Assembly (NCBI GenBank): GCA_949289575.1
Contig: CASEOG010000005.1
Location: 310,001-374,000 of the forward strand
Direction of reading: 5' to 3'
DNA: 64,000 nt
Source of the DNA: an uncultured Spirochaetales bacterium
Lineage (GTDB): Bacteria; Spirochaetota; Spirochaetia; JAFGXN01
The translations under genes were made by a program, and so were the position numbers. The notes under the pieces are model-generated. The model saw only the letters and a list, made by a program, of their open reading frames with translations, was not told where the DNA came from and did not search any database. Positions 32,458-39,972 of this stretch are shown here, piece after piece. Positions within the stretch are counted from its first letter, which is position 1; each line of letters begins with the position of its first letter.

Positions 32458-33736
32458 CCGGATCCCGCTGATTTTGCCGACACGTAGCGGCTTTCCGAGC
32501 CTATCCGTTAACGGCATTCCTCTTCATTCGACCTACAATCCTGTCCGGGAAGCCGAAAAAACGGTATCGCAAATCAGTCCCGAAGAAACGGATTTGATAA
32601 TTGTTGCCGAGAACGGATTCGGATACCTTCCGATAAAGATTGCCGAAACATATCCGCAATTGAACATGGCGGTCATCATTCCCGATCCGCGAATTCCGGA
32701 GCAGTCGGGCTGCGACAGCAGCCGTTTCGGAGAAAACGGCTGCTCCGTCCGGGTCTTTTCTCCGTTCGACGAAAAAATATTTTCGGCCTTTCTCGGCAGT
32801 CACCCGACGGCAAAGATCAAACTGCTGATACCGGCGCCCGTCGAAAAGCTTTTCCCGGAAACTGCCGCAAGAATCAGGGAACTGGTTGCTTACCACTGCC
32901 GCATCGGGGAGACAAACAGTGCGACATTAAAGAAATACGGAAAGCGGTTTGAATCAAATATTCGCAGAAACGGCAAGGCCTTTCTAAACGGATTTTATCG
33001 AAACCTTAACGATCTGCGGAACACAGCCCGCTCCCGTACAATTGTGATAGCCGCAGCCGGTCCGACTCTTGACCTTCACCTGAGCGAAATAAAGGCAGAG
33101 AGACACCGTTTCATTCTTTTGGCGGTCGATACGGCTGTGACACTGCTTCAACGGCAGAATGTTCAGCCCGACTACATAGTCACGGGAGATCCGCAATTCT
33201 TTAACGCGATGCACCTTTTTTTTGCGGATAAAAAAAACTTAAAACTGATTGCTCCTCTTTCCACTTACTATTCCAACATAAATCATTTGTGGCGGGAATG
33301 TTACTTTTATGCAACCCGTTTTCCCTCCGAAAAATCGTTTGCCGACCGGAACGGCATTCCGATTCTCGGCTCGGGCGGAACGGTCGCCGCTGCCGCCGTC
33401 GAAGCGGCCCGTTTTATGGGGGCACGGGAAATTTATCTGCTCGGAATCGATCTCGGCTATCCCGACGGACAAACACATGCAAAAGGCTCTTTTTTCGAAG
33501 AAAAAACTCTCGACAGTGCATCCCGTCTGAATCCTTTCGAAACTTCTTCATACAGACTGATACACTCTTCCCTGAAAACGCAAACCGTCGATGCCGACGG
33601 CAAGCCCCTTCTTTCCGATCGACGGATGGATCTTTATCGGCAGTGGTTTTCCGAATATGCCGGAGACTGCATTCGAATCGACCGCCGGGGCAGCCGCATC
33701 GGATCTCTTCCCGTACGAAATTATCTGTTTGAATAA
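32441..33736 (+). CDS. DUF115/Maf-type putative flagellin glycosyltransferase
   Basis: The 431-residue protein contains a DUF115 (MptE-like) domain from about residue 195, with IVIAAAGPTLDLHLSE, LAVDTAVTLL, YIVTGDPQFFNA, LGSGGTVAAAAVEAARFMG and IYLLGIDLGYPDGQTHA. In Campylobacter, Aeromonas and others, Maf proteins with this domain transfer nonulosonic sugars to flagellin, while the archaeal MptE acts on pterins. The N-terminal 190 residues have no clear domain. The ATG overlaps ftsI by 17 bases and has GGAGGG upstream. It is convergent with the flagellar operon, which supports a flagellin-modification role, but no acceptor is proved. Confidence 0.75.
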   Translation: MSDSDNRIPLILPTRSGFPSLSVNGIPLHSTYNPVREAEKTVSQISPEETDLIIVAENGFGYLPIKIAETYPQLNMAVIIPDPRIPEQSGCDSSRFGENGCSVRVFSPFDEKIFSAFLGSHPTAKIKLLIPAPVEKLFPETAARIRELVAYHCRIGETNSATLKKYGKRFESNIRRNGKAFLNGFYRNLNDLRNTARSRTIVIAAAGPTLDLHLSEIKAERHRFILLAVDTAVTLLQRQNVQPDYIVTGDPQFFNAMHLFFADKKNLKLIAPLSTYYSNINHLWRECYFYATRFPSEKSFADRNGIPILGSGGTVAAAAVEAARFMGAREIYLLGIDLGYPDGQTHAKGSFFEEKTLDSASRLNPFETSSYRLIHSSLKTQTVDADGKPLLSDRRMDLYRQWFSEYAGDCIRIDRRGSRIGSLPVRNYLFE

Positions 33737-33787
33737 AAAATTTGTTAAGTATTTTTGGCAGGAACCGATAATAAAAGTACAGTAGGG

Positions 33788-33834
33788 AGCGGTGTACATA
33801 AAAAAATCCGGATGTATGCCGCTTTTATTTTTTT
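33788..33834 (+). terminator. Terminator after the Maf gene
   Basis: AGCGGTGTACAT pairs with ATGTATGCCGCT (with G-U wobbles) around a 12-base loop, followed by TTTATTTTTTT. It lies between the convergent Maf gene and the end of the flagellar operon; the T-run overlaps the SwrB-like stop. Confidence 0.75.
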
Positions 33835-34307
33835 GCGAACCGGTTATCGGAAACCGAAAGAACCATTTCGACTTCCTGAAACTGACACCCCAGGATTTCG
33901 GCAATTTCAGCCGACGGGATTCCTCTCACAGCCAGTTTTAATACAGATTCCCTCAACGCATCGGAAACCGGTCCTGAAGCGACCGTTTGCGTTTGTCCGG
34001 ATTCCTCTTTTTCATTACGGGAGGAGACCTCTTCATCCGGTTTGGATAATGAATCACGAATTTCACTCTCCCGGCACTCTGCCAGAAGTTTTTCCAACTG
34101 ACGTGTCAGCTTTTTGGCCTCTTTAATTCGGGCTTCGAGAAGATCCATATTTCTCGATGTCGCATCGTTCATATCGACGGTCAAATCATTAAACTGGACT
34201 CTGATTTTATCTATCTGGCGCTCGACACCGGCGCTCCGCTGAATCTTCCATCTCAACAGGAAATAAATAGATATCAGTCCGATAATATTAAGCAGAACAG
34301 TCCACAT
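33825..34307 (-). CDS. SwrB-like membrane protein, end of flagellar operon
   Basis: The 160-residue protein has an N-terminal membrane segment (WTVLLNIIGLISIYFLL), a coiled coil (about residues 25-80, with DLLEARIKEAKKLTRQLEKLL), an acidic linker, and a C-terminal helical region (VLKLAVRGIPSAEIAEILG) that looks like a small HTH. That layout and its place after the sigma-28 gene are like SwrB of Bacillus subtilis, a late gene of the fla/che operon needed for motility. The frame opens with a TTG five codons upstream, but the ATG at 34307 has GGGGAT and is preferred. Homology is positional and architectural only. Confidence 0.5.
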   Translation of the reverse strand: MWTVLLNIIGLISIYFLLRWKIQRSAGVERQIDKIRVQFNDLTVDMNDATSRNMDLLEARIKEAKKLTRQLEKLLAECRESEIRDSLSKPDEEVSSRNEKEESGQTQTVASGPVSDALRESVLKLAVRGIPSAEIAEILGCQFQEVEMVLSVSDNRFAKK

Positions 34308-34323
34308 AAAATCCCCGATCAAC

Positions 34324-34659
34324 TCAGCACATCAAATCGACTTCATGACCCTTTTCCGGATCTTCCGCATAGACTATCGGTTTATCTTCCTTGGGTTGTC
34401 TGCGCGGTAAATCCGGCATATCCGATCCGCTGCGGGACTTCGCGGAGGGAGCCTCTTCGCCGTCGTGTATGGCAGTGACGCCGATCATTTTATTTTCGAT
34501 CTTCTTGACTTTCTCGGCCTGCTTCAACGACTCCCGTATCATGTGTCGGGTCGAATCGGCCTCTGCTGCCAGCATGGCCTGTCTGTTCATCGACTGCTCG
34601 GCACTGACTGTATTCAGCTGAGAGAAATTGACCTGTATATCAATCGGTTGTACAGCCAC
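34324..34659 (-). CDS. Conserved small protein of the flagellar operon, function unknown
   Basis: The 111-residue product has no signal peptide or membrane segment. Its first half is helical (FSQLNTVSAEQSMNRQAMLAAE, given as outline; then RESLKQAEKVKKIENKM) and its second half is charged and disordered, ending in EVDLMC. I do not recognise the family. The start is GTG, overlapping the FapA stop as TAGTG, with GAGGA upstream. Its place between FapA and the SwrB-like gene, with tight overlap, suggests a role in flagellar assembly or regulation. Confidence 0.6.
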   Translation of the reverse strand: MAVQPIDIQVNFSQLNTVSAEQSMNRQAMLAAEADSTRHMIRESLKQAEKVKKIENKMIGVTAIHDGEEAPSAKSRSGSDMPDLPRRQPKEDKPIVYAEDPEKGHEVDLMC

Positions 34660-36593
34660 TATTTTAAGTCCTCTTTGTCGACGGAATACTCCCGCATCTT
34701 AATCATCGGCCCCTCTCTGTAAAATGTGACCCATTTCAATTCATTTTTGACCGTATATTCCGCCGTATTGATATTTATCTTAACATTCGGATAAATAATA
34801 TTCTCGACAGAAATTTCTCCCGTTCCTTTCAGCGTCTGTATTTCTTCTCTCAGATTAACAAATTCCGTCGTCATCTGACTGTTTTCCGCAAGAAGAGAAT
34901 CCCGCTGTGCCCGCATCTCTTCGTATGCGGACTGCTTTTCTTCCGTCAACGATCCTTTTGTTTTCAGAACCTTTTCGAAGGCTCCGATATTCAGATCAAG
35001 ATTCTCGATCGCCTCCGTATTTTCTTTTATCTTTGCATCGAGAAAGTTATAGCGCTCCCTCGATTCGGGATTGACTCCGACTTCCAGAATCGTCTCCGTT
35101 CCGGCAGCTGTTCCGATTTCCTTGGCAATAATCGAATTTCCCGCTCTGAGCTGCCCTCCGTGGATTCTGGCCCGTTTCCCGTAACAGATAATTTTTCCGC
35201 CGCAGTTGACCTGCGAATTAACGATTCCGTCGCTGACAACAATTTTCTCTTCGGCAAACACAATGGAATTTCCGATGAACTTTGACATGACGCTGCCTTT
35301 GGCTTTTACAAAACCTTCTCCTTTTGTCTGAATTCCGTTGGAAACCACCACATCACCGCCGCTGACAATCTCGGATTTTCCGACCGTACCGTGTATCTGA
35401 ATGTCTTTCGACGCTTTCACAACATAACCGTCCTCGACATCTCCGTTTATAACGACGCTGCCGACAAAATCGATATTTCCTCCGGTTTTAATCGACAAAG
35501 ACCCGTTAACATAATAGACCGGTAAAACGGAAACAACTCCGTCCTGAAGCAGGGCCTGCCCGTCGATCGTACTGACAGCCTGCATCCTGTCTTCGGATAA
35601 ACGCACATTTTCTCCTGCCTGAATTTGTGTTTCTTTTCCGTCATAAGCCTTCAATATCCGGTTATGGACTGTATGACCTTCTATTCCTTTTGTCGGTTTA
35701 TGGTAGACGGCAATGACATCGCCTTCTTTTACATTGGCAATATTATATGCGGCCTTGAAATTGATCTTCACATCATCTTCGCTGAAAGCGGTTTTTTCTT
35801 TTTTGGTATCGAACTTATATTCGACATACCCGTTTGTGCCGTGTTTGGCCTTCTCTCCCCGCGCCACAACAAACAAAGTATCGTAAACGGGATTCTCGGC
35901 CAACTCTTTTATAACATCCTTCAGAATGCCGAATTTTATATCGTATGACATAATAAACTGATAAATTTCGGTATAGATAAAGTCCCGGCCGCCCGCTTTC
36001 GGATGGCGAATACCGACAGAGGCCTCCATCTCGTCCGAAGATATTTCCATCCATAAGGTTCCGTCAGACAGCGGATTGTAAACAAATGTACCGATCTTGA
36101 CCTCTTTATTATCTTTGTTTTTCAGTGCTTTGCGGATAAGCGCCTCGTCGAAAGTTCCGACACCGCGTTTGGAAAGTTTTTCGATAACCTGCTCGTATGT
36201 TGCGGGAGAACCGTTTCCCTTCGGCGGCCGGACACACAGCGTGACGGTTTCGTTCAAAAACTTGACGATAGCGATACCGTCCTGATCGACAGGAAGCCCT
36301 GTTTTTGCATCGATCTCGCTCTCACCTCCGATTCCTTCTCCGTTCTCGGAGACTGACGCCTCTTCCGTTCCGGGATAGGCGATAAGCACCCACTCCCTTC
36401 TGCCGACGCCAAGGAATCCTTTCCGCCCCTTTTGGACAATATCGAAATGGATTTTTTTCACGGGTAAATCCAGTTCTCCGGCAGCAATCCGCAATGCCTC
36501 TTTCAATGTTGTCCCCGTTGTCCGGACTTCCGTTACGGCTAAATCCCGGACGAGCATTGTTCTGATCTGATCTTTAAATTCGTTTAAATCCAT
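34659..36593 (-). CDS. FapA-like protein (Jag-N + DUF342)
   Basis: The 644-residue protein begins with a Jag_N-like domain (about residues 25-70, KKIHFDIVQKGRKGFLGVGRREW), followed by an acidic linker. A FapA/DUF342 region with repeated beta-helix-like turns follows (VVINGDVEDGYVVKASKDIQIHG, given by pieces GDVEDGYVV and GGDVVVSNGI), then a coiled coil and a beta tail. FapA is named for a protein that helps place polar flagella in Vibrio. Its start overlaps the sigma factor stop as TAATG. The cytoplasmic location is inferred from the absence of a signal peptide. Its role in spirochaetes is unknown, but the operon suggests control of flagellar number or sigma activity. Confidence 0.75.
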   Translation of the reverse strand: MDLNEFKDQIRTMLVRDLAVTEVRTTGTTLKEALRIAAGELDLPVKKIHFDIVQKGRKGFLGVGRREWVLIAYPGTEEASVSENGEGIGGESEIDAKTGLPVDQDGIAIVKFLNETVTLCVRPPKGNGSPATYEQVIEKLSKRGVGTFDEALIRKALKNKDNKEVKIGTFVYNPLSDGTLWMEISSDEMEASVGIRHPKAGGRDFIYTEIYQFIMSYDIKFGILKDVIKELAENPVYDTLFVVARGEKAKHGTNGYVEYKFDTKKEKTAFSEDDVKINFKAAYNIANVKEGDVIAVYHKPTKGIEGHTVHNRILKAYDGKETQIQAGENVRLSEDRMQAVSTIDGQALLQDGVVSVLPVYYVNGSLSIKTGGNIDFVGSVVINGDVEDGYVVKASKDIQIHGTVGKSEIVSGGDVVVSNGIQTKGEGFVKAKGSVMSKFIGNSIVFAEEKIVVSDGIVNSQVNCGGKIICYGKRARIHGGQLRAGNSIIAKEIGTAAGTETILEVGVNPESRERYNFLDAKIKENTEAIENLDLNIGAFEKVLKTKGSLTEEKQSAYEEMRAQRDSLLAENSQMTTEFVNLREEIQTLKGTGEISVENIIYPNVKININTAEYTVKNELKWVTFYREGPMIKMREYSVDKEDLK

Positions 36594-37381
36594 TAAAATA
36601 AACCCTTTCGGATTCCCGTCAGTTTGGCCCTCAGCTTCAGCAAGGCTTTCGTGTGCAGCTGGGAGACACGGGATTCCGTTACATTTAAAATCTTTCCTAT
36701 TTCCTTCAGGGTCAGTTCGTTATAGTAATATGCAATCAAAACCTGCTGGGAATTTTCGGGAAGTTCTTTAATCGCATCGATAATTACACGTTTGACTTCT
36801 TCTCTTTCTATCTGAACATCGGGGTTCAGACTGACCGGAGCCTTCAAATTCTCATCCAAAGAAACCTTATCGTTTTCGTCACTTGAATAGTGAACCTCAT
36901 TCAGGGAAAGAACATTGGTACCGCTGATCGACAGGAGCATTTCTTCGTATTCTTCCTCGCTGATTTGCAATTCGTCGGCAACCTCTTTATTGGTACAGGC
37001 CCTGCCGTGAAGCCCTTCCAAATGATGAATGGCCCGCTCGACTTCTTTGGCTTTCTTTCTGACGGAACGGGGCACCCAGTCATCGGCACGAAGGGCGTCG
37101 TAAATAGCCCCCTGAATGCGTCGTACGGCATAAGTCTTGAACTTTACGTCACGCTCGGGAGAAAACTTATCAATAGCATCAAATAAACCGAAAACACCCC
37201 ACCCGACCAGATCATCATACTCGACTTCACGAGGCATATTCATGGCTATTCTTCCTGCCACATATTTGACCAGAGGTGAATATTTTTCAATGAGAACATC
37301 ACGAATTCCGGAATCTTTTGTTCTGATATAAAGAGTCCACAATTCATCTTCTTCCATCTGTAATAATTCCTGCTTTGTCAT
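36593..37381 (-). CDS. fliA: Sigma-28 family sigma factor (FliA/WhiG type)
   Basis: This sigma factor directs RNA polymerase to late flagellar genes. The 262-residue protein has region 2 (LVKYVAGRIAMNMPREVEYDDLVGWGVFGLFDAI, in pieces: GRIAMNMP, YDDLVGWGVFGL), region 3 (WVPRSVRKKAKEVERA), and region 4 (LPENSQQVLIAYYYNELTLKEIGKILNVTESRVSQLHTKAL, in pieces: YYYNELTLKEIG, TESRVSQLHTKA). Its length and RPR-like region 3 fit WhiG/SigD. A GAGGGGAGC site precedes the ATG. No anti-sigma FlgM is visible nearby in the window. Confidence 0.93.
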   Translation of the reverse strand: MTKQELLQMEEDELWTLYIRTKDSGIRDVLIEKYSPLVKYVAGRIAMNMPREVEYDDLVGWGVFGLFDAIDKFSPERDVKFKTYAVRRIQGAIYDALRADDWVPRSVRKKAKEVERAIHHLEGLHGRACTNKEVADELQISEEEYEEMLLSISGTNVLSLNEVHYSSDENDKVSLDENLKAPVSLNPDVQIEREEVKRVIIDAIKELPENSQQVLIAYYYNELTLKEIGKILNVTESRVSQLHTKALLKLRAKLTGIRKGLF

Positions 37382-37392
37382 GCTCCCCTCAT

Positions 37393-37929
37393 TCAGTCAT
37401 CTTTATGAAGTTCCGTACGAACCGCTTTGGCAATTTCTTCGGGTGATTGAAAGGCTGCTTTAAATTTCGCAAGCGAATCTTCCTCTTCCGATTTAAATTT
37501 TCTTAAAAGCGAGTCGGACATTTCGTACGGGTTTCGACTGTCAAGATGCCGAAGGTTCCCGGTATCAGAATCGGTTTTGTATTTGTAATTCGAAAACAAA
37601 TCACCGGACGTCCCGTTCGCAACCGGATCACCGGAATCTCCGAACCGCTCTGTTTCAGTATACAGCCGATCGGGATCGGATTCAAGCAGAATTTCATCTT
37701 CTTCGTCATTCCCGGGTTCGCCCGGATCGGTTTTCGACGTTTCCGACAAAAAACGGTTCCACAAAAACCACCCGCCGCCGACGAAAAGGGTTGCCAGAAG
37801 GATATTCAGGAACAGGCGTAGAAGGATACTCCCGACTGTTCCCCCTGTCACCAGAATCAGCAGCACCGAAAAAAGAACACCGGCTCCCCACAATCCGATA
37901 ACCGGTCCCGAAAGAAAATTCCGCTTCAT
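37393..37929 (-). CDS. Membrane protein of the flagellar operon, unknown function
   Basis: The 178-residue protein has two N-terminal membrane segments (about residues 10-30 and 38-58), then an acidic linker of 90 residues, and a C-terminal amphipathic helix (KFKSEEEDSLAKFKAAFQSPEEIAKAVRTELH, outlined). I do not recognise the family. It lies between flhG (18 bases) and the sigma factor (11 bases), so it is part of the same transcript. A topology with a cytoplasmic tail suggests contact with FlhF/FlhG or the sigma factor; this is an inference. Confidence 0.6.
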   Translation of the reverse strand: MKRNFLSGPVIGLWGAGVLFSVLLILVTGGTVGSILLRLFLNILLATLFVGGGWFLWNRFLSETSKTDPGEPGNDEEDEILLESDPDRLYTETERFGDSGDPVANGTSGDLFSNYKYKTDSDTGNLRHLDSRNPYEMSDSLLRKFKSEEEDSLAKFKAAFQSPEEIAKAVRTELHKDD

Positions 37930-37947
37930 AAAAAGCTCCTTTCAGAT

Positions 37948-38820
37948 TCAGCCGTTTTTGGCAAACATCCGCTTGAGGAAGGTCGAAACACCGCTTCCTT
38001 CCTTATACTCGATATTCTCCAACCGTCCGACAATGTGCCGGATACATTCGGAAGCTTTGCACCCCGGGCTTAAATCAAAAAACGGACGCTGTCTTAAAAC
38101 CGCATTTAAAACCGCAGGATCATCCATTACATAACCGAGATAATCTACCTTTAAATTCAGAAACTGTCCGGCAATTCCTACAATTTTTTCGGCGACATCC
38201 TTACCCTGCTTGACAGACTGAACCCGGTTCACAATCAGTTTGATTGACAGTCGGGAATTATCCACTTCGCCGGCTATAATTTTTATAATACTGTAAGCAT
38301 CCGTAATCGCAGTCGGTTCGGGAGTCGTGACGATAACCGCATCATCGGCAGCGGATATAAAAGAAATTACATTATCGGAAACACCGGCCCCCGTATCCAC
38401 AATCACGATATCGGCGCTCGACAGCTGAGACATTTCTTCTATAAAATATTCCCTCTCCTCTTCGCCCAAATTGGCAATTTTTGAAAATCCGGAAGCTCCG
38501 GCAACAATTTTTACGCCGTATTCGGTATCGAGAATAATATCCTTAATCGAACGTTGTCTTTCCATCAGGTGATAGAGATTATATTTCGGAATAATTCCCA
38601 TGACGACATTGACATTGGCAAGTCCCAAATCGGCGTCCAGAAGAATAACCTTCTTCCCCAGTTTTGCATAAGCAATGGCCAGTCCCGTTGAAATGTTGGT
38701 TTTTCCGACGCCGCCCTTCCCGCTCGAAACGGCTATAATCCGCGTCCGGTTTCTGACCGAACCGCCTCCCGCTGATCTTCCTCTCATCATTTGACGCAGC
38801 TGTTCCGCCTGATCCTGCAT
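37948..38820 (-). CDS. flhG: Flagellar number regulator FlhG (MinD/ParA family)
   Basis: FlhG is an ATPase that, with FlhF, sets flagellar number and site. The 290-residue protein has the deviant Walker A motif SSGKGGVGKTNISTGLA, DADLGLANVNVVMGI, the DTGAGVSDNVISF Walker B, and a C-terminal amphipathic helix (FLKRMFAKN) for membrane contact. The N-terminal QAEQLRQMM helix resembles the segment that stimulates FlhF in other bacteria. It follows flhF by 9 bases. In spirochaetes FlhF/FlhG would direct flagella to subpolar positions. Assignment is firm. Confidence 0.93.
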   Translation of the reverse strand: MQDQAEQLRQMMRGRSAGGGSVRNRTRIIAVSSGKGGVGKTNISTGLAIAYAKLGKKVILLDADLGLANVNVVMGIIPKYNLYHLMERQRSIKDIILDTEYGVKIVAGASGFSKIANLGEEEREYFIEEMSQLSSADIVIVDTGAGVSDNVISFISAADDAVIVTTPEPTAITDAYSIIKIIAGEVDNSRLSIKLIVNRVQSVKQGKDVAEKIVGIAGQFLNLKVDYLGYVMDDPAVLNAVLRQRPFFDLSPGCKASECIRHIVGRLENIEYKEGSGVSTFLKRMFAKNG

Positions 38821-38829
38821 AATTGCCTC

Positions 38830-39972
38830 CTATCTGAATTGTCCGGCCGAACCGAACCCGATTAATTTATTCAGTAAAAATTCCTTAGTTGCCGTTTCTA
38901 TGTCGGCGGCTGCATTCTGCCCCGTCGTGTAAAACAGCGCCGGTTTACCCGTTTTTTTCATTAAAGAAATAATCGTACCGACCGTACTCGATTCGTCGAA
39001 CTTCGAGAAAACGATCCCCTTATAATTAAAGGGCTCGAATTCTTCCGTAATCCGGACCATATCGGAAAAACGGGTATACGCCGGTATCAGCAACATCGGA
39101 TAGGCTTCCGCCTTACACGGTTCCAATATGGTTCTGACCTCGGCGGCCAGAGTATAATGTGTCGGTGAAAATCCCGGTGTATCGACGAAGACCAAATCCT
39201 TTTCGAATGCCGATGCTTCCCAGAATTTAACCTTCATATCTTCCGGTTTGCGGATAACCGCACACTTTGCATTATTCAAAAGCTCGGCGAATCTCTCCAT
39301 CTGATCGACAGCTCCGATCTTATAATTATCCGTCGTAAACAGAACAAAATTCATATCGGAAGCAAAGGATGCCGCCATTTTGACAATTGTTGTTGTCTTT
39401 CCGACTCCTGTCGGCCCCAGGAAAATCAGAATCTTCATAAATCCTTTCGGTCCGGAAAAAACGGAGGGTTCTATTCTGATATCCTGAGCGATCCAATCGA
39501 TGACCTTTTCTTTCAGAAACTCGAGACGCCTGACTTCCGACTGCGGCATGGTTTCATGAATTCGGACGCAGATTTCATTGATATATTCGGGAGTAAAATC
39601 ATTCTTTTCAAGCAGAGAACGAATTTCCAGTACATTGGTATCCCACTGATTCTCTCCCGGAACATCACGACGGTTTATGAGCTTTCTTAACTGTTCATCC
39701 AAATTTTTTATCGTTGCCATCATCTCTCTGTTTTCGGCATTACTTTTGGAAGCAGCCAGACTGTTCAGCAGCTCTTCTTTGGATTTTTGTACAGGGTTTT
39801 TCTCTTCGAAGATCAGATAGCCTTCGGCGGAATGAACCGTGCGTTTACGGAAAATCCCCACCGTATTTTCTTTCCATTTCGTAATTTTATATCCGTTTGG
39901 AGTATAAAGAGAATTCAGCTTGCTGCGGACTTCTTCTTCGGAGCTGCCCTCTATCGGACCGAACGTAATCAC
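38830..39972 (-). CDS. flhF: Flagellar placement GTPase FlhF
   Basis: FlhF is an SRP-type GTPase that marks the site of new flagella. The 380-residue protein has a divergent N-terminal B domain, a helical N domain, and the GTPase domain with [19 protein letters not shown] (G1), TTDNYKIGAVDQMERFAELL, FVDTPGFSPTHYTLA (G3) and FSKFDESSTVGTIISL (G4). The N-terminal 90 residues (with ITKWKENTVGIFRKR) are poorly conserved compared with Bacillus and Vibrio. The ATG overlaps flhA as ATGA. It acts at the inner membrane together with FlhG. Confidence 0.93.
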   Translation of the reverse strand: MITFGPIEGSSEEEVRSKLNSLYTPNGYKITKWKENTVGIFRKRTVHSAEGYLIFEEKNPVQKSKEELLNSLAASKSNAENREMMATIKNLDEQLRKLINRRDVPGENQWDTNVLEIRSLLEKNDFTPEYINEICVRIHETMPQSEVRRLEFLKEKVIDWIAQDIRIEPSVFSGPKGFMKILIFLGPTGVGKTTTIVKMAASFASDMNFVLFTTDNYKIGAVDQMERFAELLNNAKCAVIRKPEDMKVKFWEASAFEKDLVFVDTPGFSPTHYTLAAEVRTILEPCKAEAYPMLLIPAYTRFSDMVRITEEFEPFNYKGIVFSKFDESSTVGTIISLMKKTGKPALFYTTGQNAAADIETATKEFLLNKLIGFGSAGQFR

